Positions 11,099 to 22,000 of a stretch of DNA of 64,000 bases are shown here, piece by piece. Each line of letters begins with the position of its first letter. Positions within the stretch are counted from its first letter, which is position 1. Source of the DNA: Pseudeuparius sepicola. Its lineage: Eukaryota > Arthropoda > Insecta > Coleoptera > Anthribidae. Under the pieces are notes generated by a model. It searched no databases, was not told where the DNA came from, and was given only the letters and a program-made list of their open reading frames with translations. The DNA lies in the NCBI GenBank assembly GCA_963920635.1, contig OY987299.1, positions 27,916,901 through 27,980,900 of the forward strand. The letters are read 5' to 3'. A program made the position numbers and the translations under genes.

Positions 11099-11210
11099 AT
11101 AACACAAACTTCAAGGCGACTGGGGACTAATGCAGCTATAGAACGGGATAACGGAATTCGAAATAGGTCCAGGCCTGTTATAAGCAAAATTGAGAATAAT
11201 GCCCTATATA

Positions 11211-11754
11211 CAGGATGATTTTTTTAGGCCTACCACCCCGATTTTCTCGCTTATTTTGCGCCCTACAAAAAAAGCGTAAGAAACAAAAATGTTGCAATTT
11301 TGGACAGCTAAGTGGTGCTGCAAAAGAAATCGGCATCCATGGCCAACTTGTCGCGCAATATTAAAAAAACCTCAAATTGAATTAATAGCCGTGGAATGTT
11401 TATTGTAAGAGACAGAGGAAAACTTTTATATTGAAAATTGATGGCACTGAGAAGCTTTATCCATCTACGTAGTCAGATAGTTTCAGCAAATTACACAGGG
11501 TCTTCGGCTCTCTTGAGATCATGAAAATTTTTGTCGATTTAAAGTTTTTTTAGTACACCGCGAAAAGGTGGGCATGGAGGCCCATTCCCTTTTTAAAGTC
11601 GCCTCGCTGACCAAAATTGCCATATTGGACGGCGATTTCTTTTGCAGCACCACTTAGCTGTCCAAAATTTAAACATTTTTGTTTCTTACGCTTTTTTTGT
11701 AGGGCGTAAAATAAGCGAGAAAATGGCGGTGGTAGACCTAAAAAAATCATCCTG
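11211..11754. mobile_element. Foldback TIR element with TA flanks (544 bp)
   Basis: Left end CAGGATGATTTTTTTAGGCC and right end form inverted arms of about 165 bp, including matched copies of a TTTGTTTCTTACGCTTTTTT-type block and of GTCCAAAAT/ATTTTGGAC. TA borders the element at 11209-11210 and 11755-11756. The 66-codon frame at 11550-11750 is the transcribed arm, not a gene. Confidence 0.8.
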
Positions 11755-12419
11755 TATATAAGTTCAGCATTGTTAGAAAATTTCTCTCATGGCAAATCAC
11801 TCAGCCTACAAAAAAATGTTTTATTAACTCACCGTTGAGACTCAGCACATGTGTTGTTTATGTCCACTTGGACAATTTCTTATACAGGGTGTATCTTTGA
11901 TAGGTACAGAAATTTTAACCACGTAATCGGGGACGTTCATAAAACCGAAAAATGAAAAAAAAATTTTTTTTAATCGATGTTTAGAAAATGGGGCAAATCA
12001 ATCTTTATCCGTGCTCAATGCACGCCGCTGGATCGTCACTAGAAGCGCTTAGAGGGGAGGTCTAACCTCTCCCTAGGAGATGGAGGGCAATAACGTTAGA
12101 TTAGGAAGGGGAATACCGCGACGTTGCCGCATGTCAGAGTGGAATAAATCTGCTTGCAGAATTAGGTACCTAGGTACCTTTGAAAATTACTGCTGGTAGG
12201 TATCCACGTTTTTTTATGATGTCGGTTGCTGTGACGAACTGTTTATTGCTTTCTTCACAGGCGCACACAATAATTTAACAAACACGTCAGTTTTTATCAC
12301 TTTACTGTTATTTTAAGTCCCTAGGCAGCAGAAATGTATCCGAGCGCCGCTCGGAGAAGTCATTGCTAGAAAACTCATTGCTGATTTCACACTCATAATT
12401 TTTTGACAAGTCTTTTGTG

Positions 12420-12448
12420 GAGTAGGTATCTACCTACCTACCTACCTA
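12420..12448. repeat. TACC tetranucleotide tract
   Basis: A short (TACC)n run inside the large element; copy 2 has fewer units near 47218-47235, showing slippage since duplication. Confidence 0.6.
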
Positions 12449-12679
12449 TTTTACAACTGATTTTCAGGCCGCAATTTTTTTATACTAATAATTAGCCATC
12501 TCTTGGGACACCTTGGGATAATAAATTTCTGATCGGCAATCAACTGAATAAAGTATTTGTTTTAAAATACAAATTATCTGTAAAAATTGCAAATTTCCAC
12601 AACCACCCATAGGGTAGAGCGTAGAGCAGCGGCGCGTTACTTTTTTTTAGCGAGTGTTCGCCTGTAGCCCTATCATCTC

Positions 12680-13010
12680 GAAAAAAGTGGGGGAAGACTG
12701 TAATTTGACGTGAATTTAACGCGCGGCTTCGATTTGTTCATAGTTTTTAATATTTTTCAACCCTTGCCCGATAGTGCGCCACCTTTAAACCCCCTCAGGG
12801 TTGTGGTCCTATGTATTATCTACTTTTAAAAAATTATTCGTTTCCGAAAAAAGTGGGGGAAGACTGTCATTTGATGTGAATTTAACGCGCGGCCCCGATT
12901 TGTTCATCGTTTTTAATATTTTTCTACCCTTGCCTGATGGTGCGCCACTTTTAAACCCCCTCAGGGTTGTTGTCCTGTCTATTGTCTACTTTTAATAGTA
13001 TATTACACAC
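12680..13010. repeat. Tandem ~166-bp repeats inside the large element
   Basis: The anchor GAAAAAAGTGGGGGAAGACT starts at 12680 and again at 12846; each is followed by AATTTAACGCGCGGC and by CCCCCTCAGGGTTGT. A shorter third relative starts at 13154. The same array is at about 47455-47770 in copy 2. The 64-codon frame in the second unit is kept in both copies but is explained by overall DNA identity. Confidence 0.8.
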
Positions 13011-13379
13011 CGAGGTGTCTCGAGATAAAGTAAACTTTCCACCCGGGCGGGAGGGCGGGAAGTAAAAGTCAAAAAATTTACACTTTCAAACTTCTAAAAA
13101 GTCAGAAATGTCGATATTACATACATGGTTGTAAATAAAAAATTATTCGGTTCCGAAAATAGTTGGGGAAGACTGTCAAATTGGCGTGCTTATCATTTCC
13201 GCATTTTTTAACCCTTTTCCGTTTCGGAACTCTCTCAAGTTAATTCCTTACCATTCCTCTTACTTTTCGTAAAAACTTGGTGGCGAAATGTCGCGTAATG
13301 TAATCAAAAACCGAAAAACAGCGACTCCTCCTGGTGAATTTAAGCTTCTGCGTGCCCTTGACTACTGCCCGACATTCCT

Positions 13380-14200
13380 TCGCCGAGATTCGCCAGGCGC
13401 GGGCATATGACGTTGGCGTCGGGCGCTGGCGTCCGACGCCAACTTCAACAAAAACGACGCCGCGCCGAATCGCGCAATAATTACAATTACGAATGAATTC
13501 ACTGGCACTGATTCACTCGATTTTGCTCCATTTCCACGCCGCCCGGCCCGGCCGACCTACTAAATTACAGCTGGGCGAGGAGCGCAAGCGCGGGGCGCCA
13601 CTTGACATCGATACTACAAGTTATTCCCACTACTCATAACTAGTGCGCGATATTAGCCAATCGCGGCTCGCGGCCCCTACTTCTCTCGGGGCGGCGCTAC
13701 TATGTTGCCAAGTGTGCTGAAAATTTACCTGATTTAGTAATTTAATTCCGTATAAATTTAATTGTGTAGTGGATTTTTACATGGATTTACCCGTTTTTGT
13801 GCGTAATAATTATACGAGATAGTAAATTAACTTATAACGAATGAAACCCCGTATAAATCCGCGAAAATCAAAAATCGGATTTAAGGGACTTTAAGTCAGT
13901 TTGGGGACATGTCGGCATAAACGGCAACACCGAATAGTGGTATTGAATGGTATGGGGGAAAGCTTGTGCGCACGTACGCCGTCTCCGTCACCGTACCGCC
14001 GCGCCGTAGCCGACGCGCTAGTCGAAGATCGTCCGTCCGATTTTGGGATTTAACAGCTGATTGATATCGATCCGCGTCCGCCTGTAATTTTTGGGAGCGC
14101 CAGCTTCAACAAGCAATTTATTATTATACAGAATGCCTTACGTGTGGCTATTCTGTGGTATAACAATTCTGTTTCCAAAACGTGGACGCGTATGCAAACG
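13380..14200. promoter_or_regulatory. GC-rich promoter-like cargo of the large element
   Basis: CpG-dense sequence with GGCGTCGGGCGCTGGCG (13404), an inverted CCAAT box in TTAGCCAATCGCGGCTCG (about 13654) and several CG-rich words up to 14030. It resembles a promoter and 5' untranslated region more than transposon DNA. No TATA box or splice structure can be assigned with confidence. An 88-codon frame starting MSRNVPKNRKTATPPGEF is open in copy 2 but shifted here, so coding constraint is not supported. Confidence 0.35.
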
Positions 14201-15452
14201 TCGCGTCTCGCTAACCGATATTGTTCCGTTACTTTGCTTTGTTTTACGAACTGTCGTCGGAACTGAACCTGCTTCTGTACATTTTTCCAGATCCGTTCGC
14301 CATTTTTTTGGACCAGCAGTGATGTCCAAACCTGTTGCAATTGCCGCTACGAATTTGCAGTGAAATAACAAGTGATTTTTTCATATTTCCGTTAAGAAAT
14401 GCAGTGTTAAACGTTCGCGGCCTTCGTATGAAAACAGTGCTAGATAGGTTCCTACTAGGTACCCCAATTACGCGCGAGGATAAAAGAAGCAGCTTCAAGG
14501 GTTCGCGAAAATTCGGGTTTTATTAGACGCATACGGTATGGATCTAATTGTACAATCCACCTAGTCGAGTCCCCGTTGGAATAAATCAGCTGAGGGAAAC
14601 CGAGACGTCCCTAATATTTGGCATCGCGCCGCTTTAAGTGTGCAGTGAAAAAAAAACAAGTGTTTTGTTCGTATTTCCGTAAAAAGAGACTATGAAGTGT
14701 TATACCTTCGCGACCATCGTATAAAAACAGTGCCACTAGTTAGGTAGGTACTTAGTGCTTTATGTGATTTTGTGAAGATTTTTGGATAGTATCTAAACAC
14801 AAGAAAATAGTAAAAATAATCGATGCATCTCAAAGGTAGGCTTTTTCATGCTATTCGTCGAGCTATTCGCTAAAAGAACCTTTAAGGAGTTGTCCAAAAA
14901 TTATTTATTTATTTATTTAATCTCCACATACACCAAATGATACATGGTTGCGTCAATATTCTTCAAATACTGCGAAAAAGCCTCGGAAAAAGCGATTCGA
15001 CTGGCAACCAGTTACCTAGTGCTTCTTGTGATTTTCGAGAGGATTTTTGGATAACATAAGAAAGGAGTACGACACCCGCAAGGAAAATCATCCAGGCATC
15101 CGAAAGGTAGTTTTTTTGCATGCTATTCGCTAAAAGAACCATTAAAGATTTGTTCAAAAACTAGTTGAAAGACTATTCCTGAAATACTGTGAAAGAGCTA
15201 TACGTCTGACAACGCTGCACGGCGGAATTGGGGGGGATGCGCCGGAACCGGCCTCAGTTCCAGCTGGTCCCGGCAAGGTCAAGGACCCATGGCCGTAGCG
15301 TCGGAAAAAGGGGTTTTAATAGCGTTTTAAAAAAAATTATTTCTGACGTTAATATGCACTTTAGAAAAATTTTAATTGCATAGGCGTAACAAGTGCATTT
15401 TTCCCGACCTGCCCTTAAAATTTCTGTACTTATCAAAGTTACACCCTGTATA

Positions 15453-16099
15453 AGAAAATTCTCAGTGGCGGAACTTTTTTTTTGGGACCCTTTTAAACTC
15501 TTAAGGGCATCCGTCAACGGAATTTTTTATTATTTTTATTATTTTTATTAAACGATCCTGATAAAATCGGCAGTGAAAAAATTCAGCTGCGACACCCATA
15601 ACATGGACAAGTTATGACGTCATAAAATTTCACAGCTGTTTTTTTTTCAGGAACGTTTAATAAAATCATTTAAAAGCAAGAGGTAACCTTGTCCGATCAA
15701 AGTATGATTTTACGTAACGAGTGGGATATTTGCTAGACTAGCGAAGCGAGTTCCCGCAACATCATGCCATAAAATGAAAGTCTTATTTAAGCAGCTAGCT
15801 TGCGGATATTGATTTTCTGATATGAATATCGAATTTGTGAATATCAATATTAAAAATATACGACATTTATTGATATTCCAATATCGATATTCGTTCGATA
15901 CCCGTAAATCAGAAATATTGACTCCGAGCACTTTTTCTGGTCATATCTAACAATTTAAAAAGTCTATATTCGGTCGATACAAGTAAAATAGTAAAAACAA
16001 AAATATCGACCGTCCGAGTATATTTCCTGACCGCATCGAACACTTTTCAATTTTTTTAAATAAAAATCTAAAAATAAATCGAACTTCTTGTATGATACC
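15453..16099. other. AT-rich spacer with GATATT-rich stretch
   Basis: Positions 15815-15905 are full of overlapping palindromic GATATTC/GAATATC and ATATCGATAT words. No gene recognised. Confidence 0.5.
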
Positions 16100-16101
16100 T
16101 A

Positions 16102-17213
16102 CAGGGTGGCCTATTTGAAATGGAAGCACCCCCGTAAATTTTTATTTTCATCCGATTTTAGCCGTTTTTTTCTGAAGATAGTTCGCAAGAACTCTTTTTT
16201 TACTTTGGTGCAAAATTTCAGGTCTTAATCTCAATTTTCAAGGCACCCCAAAACCACCACATACCAAATTTGAGCAAGGAAACATACAGGGAGTTCTATT
16301 GTACAGAGTTCCCAAGAATAGCAAAATGGGAGTTTTAAAGGCATCCGGAGAATCAACTGTGTCGTGGAATCTTCTCAAAACAGTTGAATGATCAACAGGA
16401 TTACTCAAAGTGTTGGTTTGCAAAGATTCAAGACAAAAATGTATTGAATCTTTCTCTGGGTATTTTTCTCTGGGCCATGCTGAATTTTTATGAAACTTTA
16501 TACTGGCTAGGAGTTCTCTGGAATTATTGAAAAAACATTAATAAACACAAAAGTAATAAAAAAATTTTACAAAATGGCAACCAACAAATAAAAACAATTT
16601 AAATTATTGGACTTTTCTCAACAAAGTCACTCTAAGATGATCTTCCGTGCATGTTGTGGCACACCATAGCCATCTTAACTCGGACTTACTGACTCTCAGG
16701 CATCTGTATTTTTAGACTTAGTTTGTTTATAGTGTCTGGGGCGGTTTTGATATACTGGGTTTTTGACCCCAAAAAATTCAGTATTTTGAGATGGCACAGA
16801 GAAAGGCACCCTGTATATTTTCTATTGGATCTTTACGTCAATACTTCGAGTGGTCCTGTTGACCATTCAACTGTTTTAAGGGGATTCCATGGCACACTTG
16901 ACTTGCCAGATGTCTTTAATAAAATTCCTATTTTGCTAAACTTTGACAACCCGCAGTAAGGGGTTTTTGTGGGGTTTTGGGGTGTCCTGATTAACTCTGT
17001 GGTGTCAGATTTTAAATAAAAAAGTCGCTAAATTGTTTTCATCATTTTTTAATGGAAAAATTCGTAGTAGGCCTTGAAAATTGAGATTAAGGCCTGAAAT
17101 TTTGCACCAAAGTAAAGAGTTTTTTGCTACCTATCTTTAGAAAAAAAAACGGCTAAAATCGTATGAAAAATATAAATTATACGGGGTGCTTCCATTTCAC
17201 ATGGGCCACTCTG
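16102..17213. mobile_element. Foldback TIR element with ~330-bp arms (1.11 kb)
   Basis: The left end CAGGGTGGCCTATTTGAAAT and the inverted right end CAGAGTGGCCCATGTGAAAT continue into GGAAGCACCCC and GATTTTAGCCGTTTTTTT in both arms. The match extends to about 16430 on the left and from about 16840 on the right. TA borders it (16100-16101 and 17214-17215). Two short frames, one per arm, encode related peptides because the arms are copies; neither looks like a functional protein. A related block lies at 59300-59575. Confidence 0.8.
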
Positions 17214-17299
17214 TATATCAATATTTCGCTATTTTGATTTACCCATATTTAAAATTTAAATATCGATATTTTTCTAGCCCTAATACAGAGTAATGAGTG

Positions 17300-17375
17300 A
17301 TATATAACGAAGTTTACGTAATCAATTACGTAATATTTTACTTTACGTAACTAGTTACGTAAGATGGGACGTTCC
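17300..17375. promoter_or_regulatory. Cluster of TACGTAA words
   Basis: Four TACGTAA/TTACGTA words occur within about 60 bp, forming two inverted pairs. TTACGTAA is the consensus for PAR-type and E4BP4/vrille bZIP factors, but a decayed palindromic repeat would look the same. Confidence 0.25.
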
Positions 17376-17839
17376 GACATTTGCTTCGGTTTTGAAAGAC
17401 GTCACTTTATACGTACAAATTAGAAGAAATATTATTCATTATTACCTATAAGATATTTTTGAGACATTCCGCTTATACCGGAAGTGAAAACGTTTTTAAT
17501 TTCCTTCTAAAAAATTGTTTTTGGTTTCAATTATTTGAGAACACAACAACAAATTGCACCATCCTTGTTTTTAGTAGGTCTTTTTCTCTCAAAAACTAAG
17601 AAAATTAATCAAACTTAACAACTTATTTGAGACAAGCTGTACCTATACTTCCCTGCTATAATACCCTAGTAATTAAAAATGAGTCAAGCCTTGTGCTATG
17701 AAATAGGTATATAGTTGGAAATTTCACAATTTAAAAATAGGTATCTGAGCAAAACATGCTAATTGTAGGGTGTACCAAAAGCTCAAAAGAATACTTTCTG
17801 CCTTGAGTTTCGTAAAAGTGCCGCATCTAAAAAAACTAT

Positions 17840-18245
17840 TCCGCGACCCAGCACGCACCCCGCGTGGCCCACAGCCACAAAACTGCATGTACCCCCTCCA
17901 CCGACCCCCCTCCCCCCCACCCGAAAACTGGAACGGGGGCAAGGCGGCGAGCGTACGAAACCGGGCCGGCGGCGGCCGCCCGGCCTCCCCCGTCTCCACC
18001 CCCGCCGCCCCGGGGGCGGGTGGGTGTGCCCGGCGGCGGCGGCGGCGGCGGTGCGGGCGCGCGCGGCGCCGCTGCCAGCGTCCCGACGCCGAGCCGACGC
18101 TGCGGCTCAGTAGAGGGCTGCACACGGCGGCGGGCGCACGCGGCGGCGTCGCCTTCCCCCTCCCCCCACACACCCCCCTCCCGGCGACGCAGCATCCGCG
18201 ACCGCGAACCGCAGTCTCCCGCGAACCACCCGGCATCTCGCAAGC
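17840..18245. promoter_or_regulatory. CpG-rich island B
   Basis: A ~400-bp island, extremely rich in CG and GGC/CGG repeats around 17990-18140, in otherwise AT-rich DNA. Long frames cross it on both strands (up to 197 codons) but give only Pro/Ala/Arg/Gly-rich low-complexity products, as expected where stop codons are rare. A TCAGT initiator-like word lies near 18106 within GCTCAGTAGAGGGC. Best read as a promoter or non-coding first exon candidate of a host gene; strand unknown. Confidence 0.4.
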
Positions 18246-18619
18246 TTCGGAATCCAACCCACGCCACCCCTATTCCAATAGCAACCTTTTGCCCCTATAC
18301 CCCTTTGGTTCCTTCGAAATTCTTTCTTACCTCTCTTCAAAACATCATCGTCTAACTTTCTAGACTCTGTCCAATCCTTCATTCCCTTGTTCTTCGAGAA
18401 GCTTGACTCCTTAACGTATACCCCAGTTTAAAATTTGACTTCCCCTCTTCAATGTCTGGCGACAGCACCAACAACCTAATACTACCTAATACTACTTTAA
18501 ATTCTTCAAAGTCACTACAAATTTGTGACATACTTTGTCATCTCTTGCTGAATCCCATTTGGCATTCCTTACATATTTTTCAAGAGTAGCATCTTAACCT
18601 TCCAGTTCTTTGTTACCAT

Positions 18620-19020
18620 CAAACGAAAACCCCACGCTCCGCCCCGTCCCCCCCGATGTTGGCCCTTTCGAAACCCGCGCCCGCAGGCAGTGTCAACGTT
18701 TCGCGAGTTTTCGTTTTCGTCCTGGGGAAAGCCGACACGGTGCCGACGCGCGGCGCCGCGTCCCGATTCAGTATCGTCGGGACGCCCAGAAATAGCAGCG
18801 GCTTCGGTTACGTTTCGCCTTGTACGGGCGGCGGCCACCTGCTGGACGTCTTCGAGGGTCGGTGGGGGAGGGGGGCGGCAGCCGGCGACCACACGGAGGA
18901 GGCGATGCGCAGCTCTAGCTGGTTGATTTCGGGTCAAATTGTGTTTTGGTTATTTGGTCCCCTTCAACCAGCTGTGGTTGACATTGCTAGCGACGAGAAG
19001 CGACGGGGGAGGGAGCGGGT
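18620..19020. promoter_or_regulatory. CpG-rich island C
   Basis: Second island about 375 bp after island B, with GACGCGCGGCGCCGCG near 18746 and a G-rich GGTGGGGGAGGGGGCGG near 18860. Overlapping frames on both strands up to 122 codons lack any recognised domain. Together with island B it may form one regulatory region. Confidence 0.4.
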
Positions 19021-19025
19021 TTAGG

Positions 19026-22000
19026 GGGTGATGAGGAAGTGCGGGGTATGTGCGCACGCTAGGTCGGTAGATTGGCTGTTTTGGAATGGTGCACGGAATA
19101 GGGGTGCCGGGCTTGGCGCTTTTTGCATGCTTGGAGTATTTTGGGAATGTTGTAGATACAAACATAGAACTATATAGCGAATGATGCAGATCTGCTGAGT
19201 CACATTTTTAAAACCACCTCAAACTTGCCACTACCTTTCGATTGTTGATGTTTATACAAAACACGTCAGAGATTGCCCAAAGGAAATTGCTTTTTGCTCT
19301 AAAGTATTGAATTCCCTAATTTCCAGAGTCACCTCAAACATTTCTAATATAAAAATATGTCGAGACTAAAACACATTCAATGTGTTGTTCGTTTTAGAAA
19401 CCGTAACGAAATCAAACTTACTAGTTAATTTTAAAGTTCCAATGAACCAACTGAAAGTAAGAAAGATGAAACACGACATATACAAAGAATTGATGGTGGG
19501 AAGTATATAGAATTGAAGGGCCTTAATTAAAATAGTGATCAGAAGAATGGGTAAACAATATTTTGTGAATTTGGAACATATAATACAAAATGTTATTAGA
19601 AAACGTTAGGTTGACCAGAAATGAATGTATAAGTAGATAAACCTTAAAATTGTTTCAGTGTGGTTTTAAAAATAGATGCTCGAATGAAAGTCGATACATT
19701 GTGTTTTGTTTACAACGAGAATAAATAGACATAACCGCTCAATCGAGTATCCAAAATTGAATGATTTGTAGGAAACGAGCAAATACTAGGTTATGTATTC
19801 CGGTATTTTTCCGGTATTATCTGAATATGGAACAATTATCTAATGAACGAAAACAATTAGGATTTACATAGATTTGGTATTTTTATCATACCTATTTTTT
19901 CTATATTCCAGAAATAATAATAATAATAATATAATATGTTCGACCAAAAATAATTCGTAATAAGCACTAAATCATAATAATTATTGTTGCTTGCATATGT
20001 TGATTGTGGCACCAAACTCTTTTACTTTAGGTCTTTATTATCACTGATAATCTCCCTATAGTGATTAATTATTTTTTTTTATAAAACTCTACGACTCTAA
20101 CGAAGTATACTTGGTAAGAAATACTCCCACAAGAATAAACCTTCAAAAAATTGGATTTTTTCCATCATGAATGACACAAAGACTCAAGAAAGTTATGGTT
20201 GCTATGCAAGAATAATTTGCGACGTCTCTGTGTTACTGCAAACTATTTTGCAAGTATATGACTTTCTTCAAAACTATTTACTTACTGAGATTTTTATTCT
20301 TGGGAATTCAAAATTTAGTTCGGTTTACTCAATACGTCACATCATACATATGTTTTTCTAAGTATGAAGTAGCAGTAAAATTTAATTCGTAAAAAACCTT
20401 TTTCCTATCTAAAAGTTATTCCAATTTAGAAATTCGTTGAAAATCTTTATCCTCTTAAAATAATGTATCCATTCTCTTTTGTGCTAAATTGTAGTAGCCT
20501 TTCAAAACAATGGCAATATCAAACTTTCAAGAAACTTAATATTTCCACCTTATTTTCGTTAGGCGCAGTTATTATTTGATCCCTAGAACACGAATTTTTT
20601 CAAGCTCACTAATGCTTTTATTTTTACAACAGAAACAAAAGCCTGAGTGAAAAGTGAGGAAAAATTATTGGAACGTAATTCGTCTACATTTAAAATTCGG
20701 CAAGAAAATTGCAGAAAGCCAAAGAAGTCCCACGTTTCTTAATTAAATATTCAAATATCCAGAGGGCACAGTCAGTGTTCATGACAACCACTTAAAAAAC
20801 TAAAAGTAAATGTCAAAGCTGATTTTGATTTGGTATTTGGAACGGAACATTCTATTGGTGGAGCAATATTGTTATACAATTTTTATAAAAAATTATTATA
20901 AATAAAATATACATTATATTACTTTTATTAATCCCTCTGAATATTTGAAAATTTATAGGTGTCTGATCTGAAACCAAAACGAACTCTATGGCGTGAATTC
21001 CAAATCTCGATTTTATTATTGTTGTTTCCTCAAACTTGAATTTTCTCACTTTTTGAACTTTTTATCGATTTACTTACTACAAAAATCTTCCATCTATATG
21101 AAGTGGATGTGAAAGTTATACCTCTTTAAATCTGGAAATTCATATATGAAACATTGTTTACAATAAAAACTTTTGACTCCTACTTTTGAATATTTAGAAA
21201 TATCTGATCTAAAGAAACGTTTCTTGGTCTGAATTCAAGATTTTAATCTTTTTTATTATTAGGTTGCTATAAGGTTGTTTCTTTTTAATTAATGTTGTCA
21301 TTAATAATTATATTTCAATGATATTCAAAGTTCCTTTTTTTATTTTGCATGCCAACGAACGCCCTTGGAAGTTTCCTTCGCTAAATTAGTACAAAAACAG
21401 ATTATGTTTAACAAAAAAATCATATAAAACAACTTGTATCATGCTCCTTTTCCATCTCCTGCTACATTGATTTGCACTGTTAGTAGTTTCTTTTTGCCAG
21501 TTTTATTCGATAAAACTGCTCGAATAAAAATCGTGTTAGTCCTGTGGCTTGCATATATCATCCATACTCGTATCGTTTTGGTTCATATTGCACAAATAAA
21601 ATTCGTACCGACATTTTCTGGGCTAGGTCCCAAACTTAAGTTCTGATTTTTTTGCTTAAACTTCTTTTAAGTCTAAAGAGTTTTTTTTTTCACGAAACTA
21701 AAAATAGTACTTGTGTGATGTGGATGTCAATTTTATAATTATTATTCATTTTCTACGGAAAAAACGTGCACTTTTGAAGTACTGCGAGTGAAAAACACAC
21801 CACGATTGATAAACATCAAAATGGTTTTATTTTACAATATTATTATTATATAGTTACAATAAATATAACTATTCGAGGATCAATATCCCTTTGACATTTA
21901 CATATGATAAATAAATATAGGTAATATAATGTTGACTACAATACCTATCAGGATATTCCTACCATTATATTGATTGATTTTATTCCCGAGCAAACAATTT
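19026..22000. other. Long AT-rich spacer
   Basis: No recognisable coding frame, RNA gene or paired TIR. Contains an (AAT)n tract near 19914-19933. Could be intron or intergenic DNA. Confidence 0.5.

Larger units (their letters stand above)
11885..15448. mobile_element. Large non-autonomous TIR element, copy 1 (3.56 kb)
   Basis: The left end CAGGGTGTATCTTTGATAGG and the inverted right end CAGGGTGTAACTTTGATAAG continue as TIRs of about 33 bp, flanked by TATA on both sides. A near-identical copy in the same orientation lies at 46678-50011. There is no transposase frame. The interior has three parts: a tandemly repeated left part, a GC-rich promoter-like part (about 13380-14200) and a right part with an internal ~320-bp duplication. 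Compared with copy 2 it has an extra ~320 bp near 14657-14976 and lacks a ~125-bp palindromic segment. TA-type flanks and the CAGGGTG start suggest Tc1/mariner-type mobilisation; that is inference. Confidence 0.85.

Noticed and set aside
10638..11102. 154-codon frame from the mariner remnant into CpG island A
   Set aside because: Only the first ~20 codons (SPDLTSLSFFLWG) are transposase; the rest is a chance run-on through GC-rich sequence.
12801..12995. 64-codon frame conserved between 12801-12995 and 47575-47769
   Set aside because: The two large-element copies are nearly identical throughout, so the shared frame shows no protein-level selection.
14050..14526. Set of overlapping 63-119-codon frames on both strands, repeated at 48944-49419
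   Set aside because: Same reason as above; frame lengths differ between copies because of indels, which argues against coding function.
17770..18363. 197-codon and 163-codon plus frames and 177-codon minus frame across CpG island B
   Set aside because: All frames are open because stop codons are rare in CG-rich DNA; products are Pro/Ala/Arg/Gly low-complexity and differ completely by frame, with no domain.
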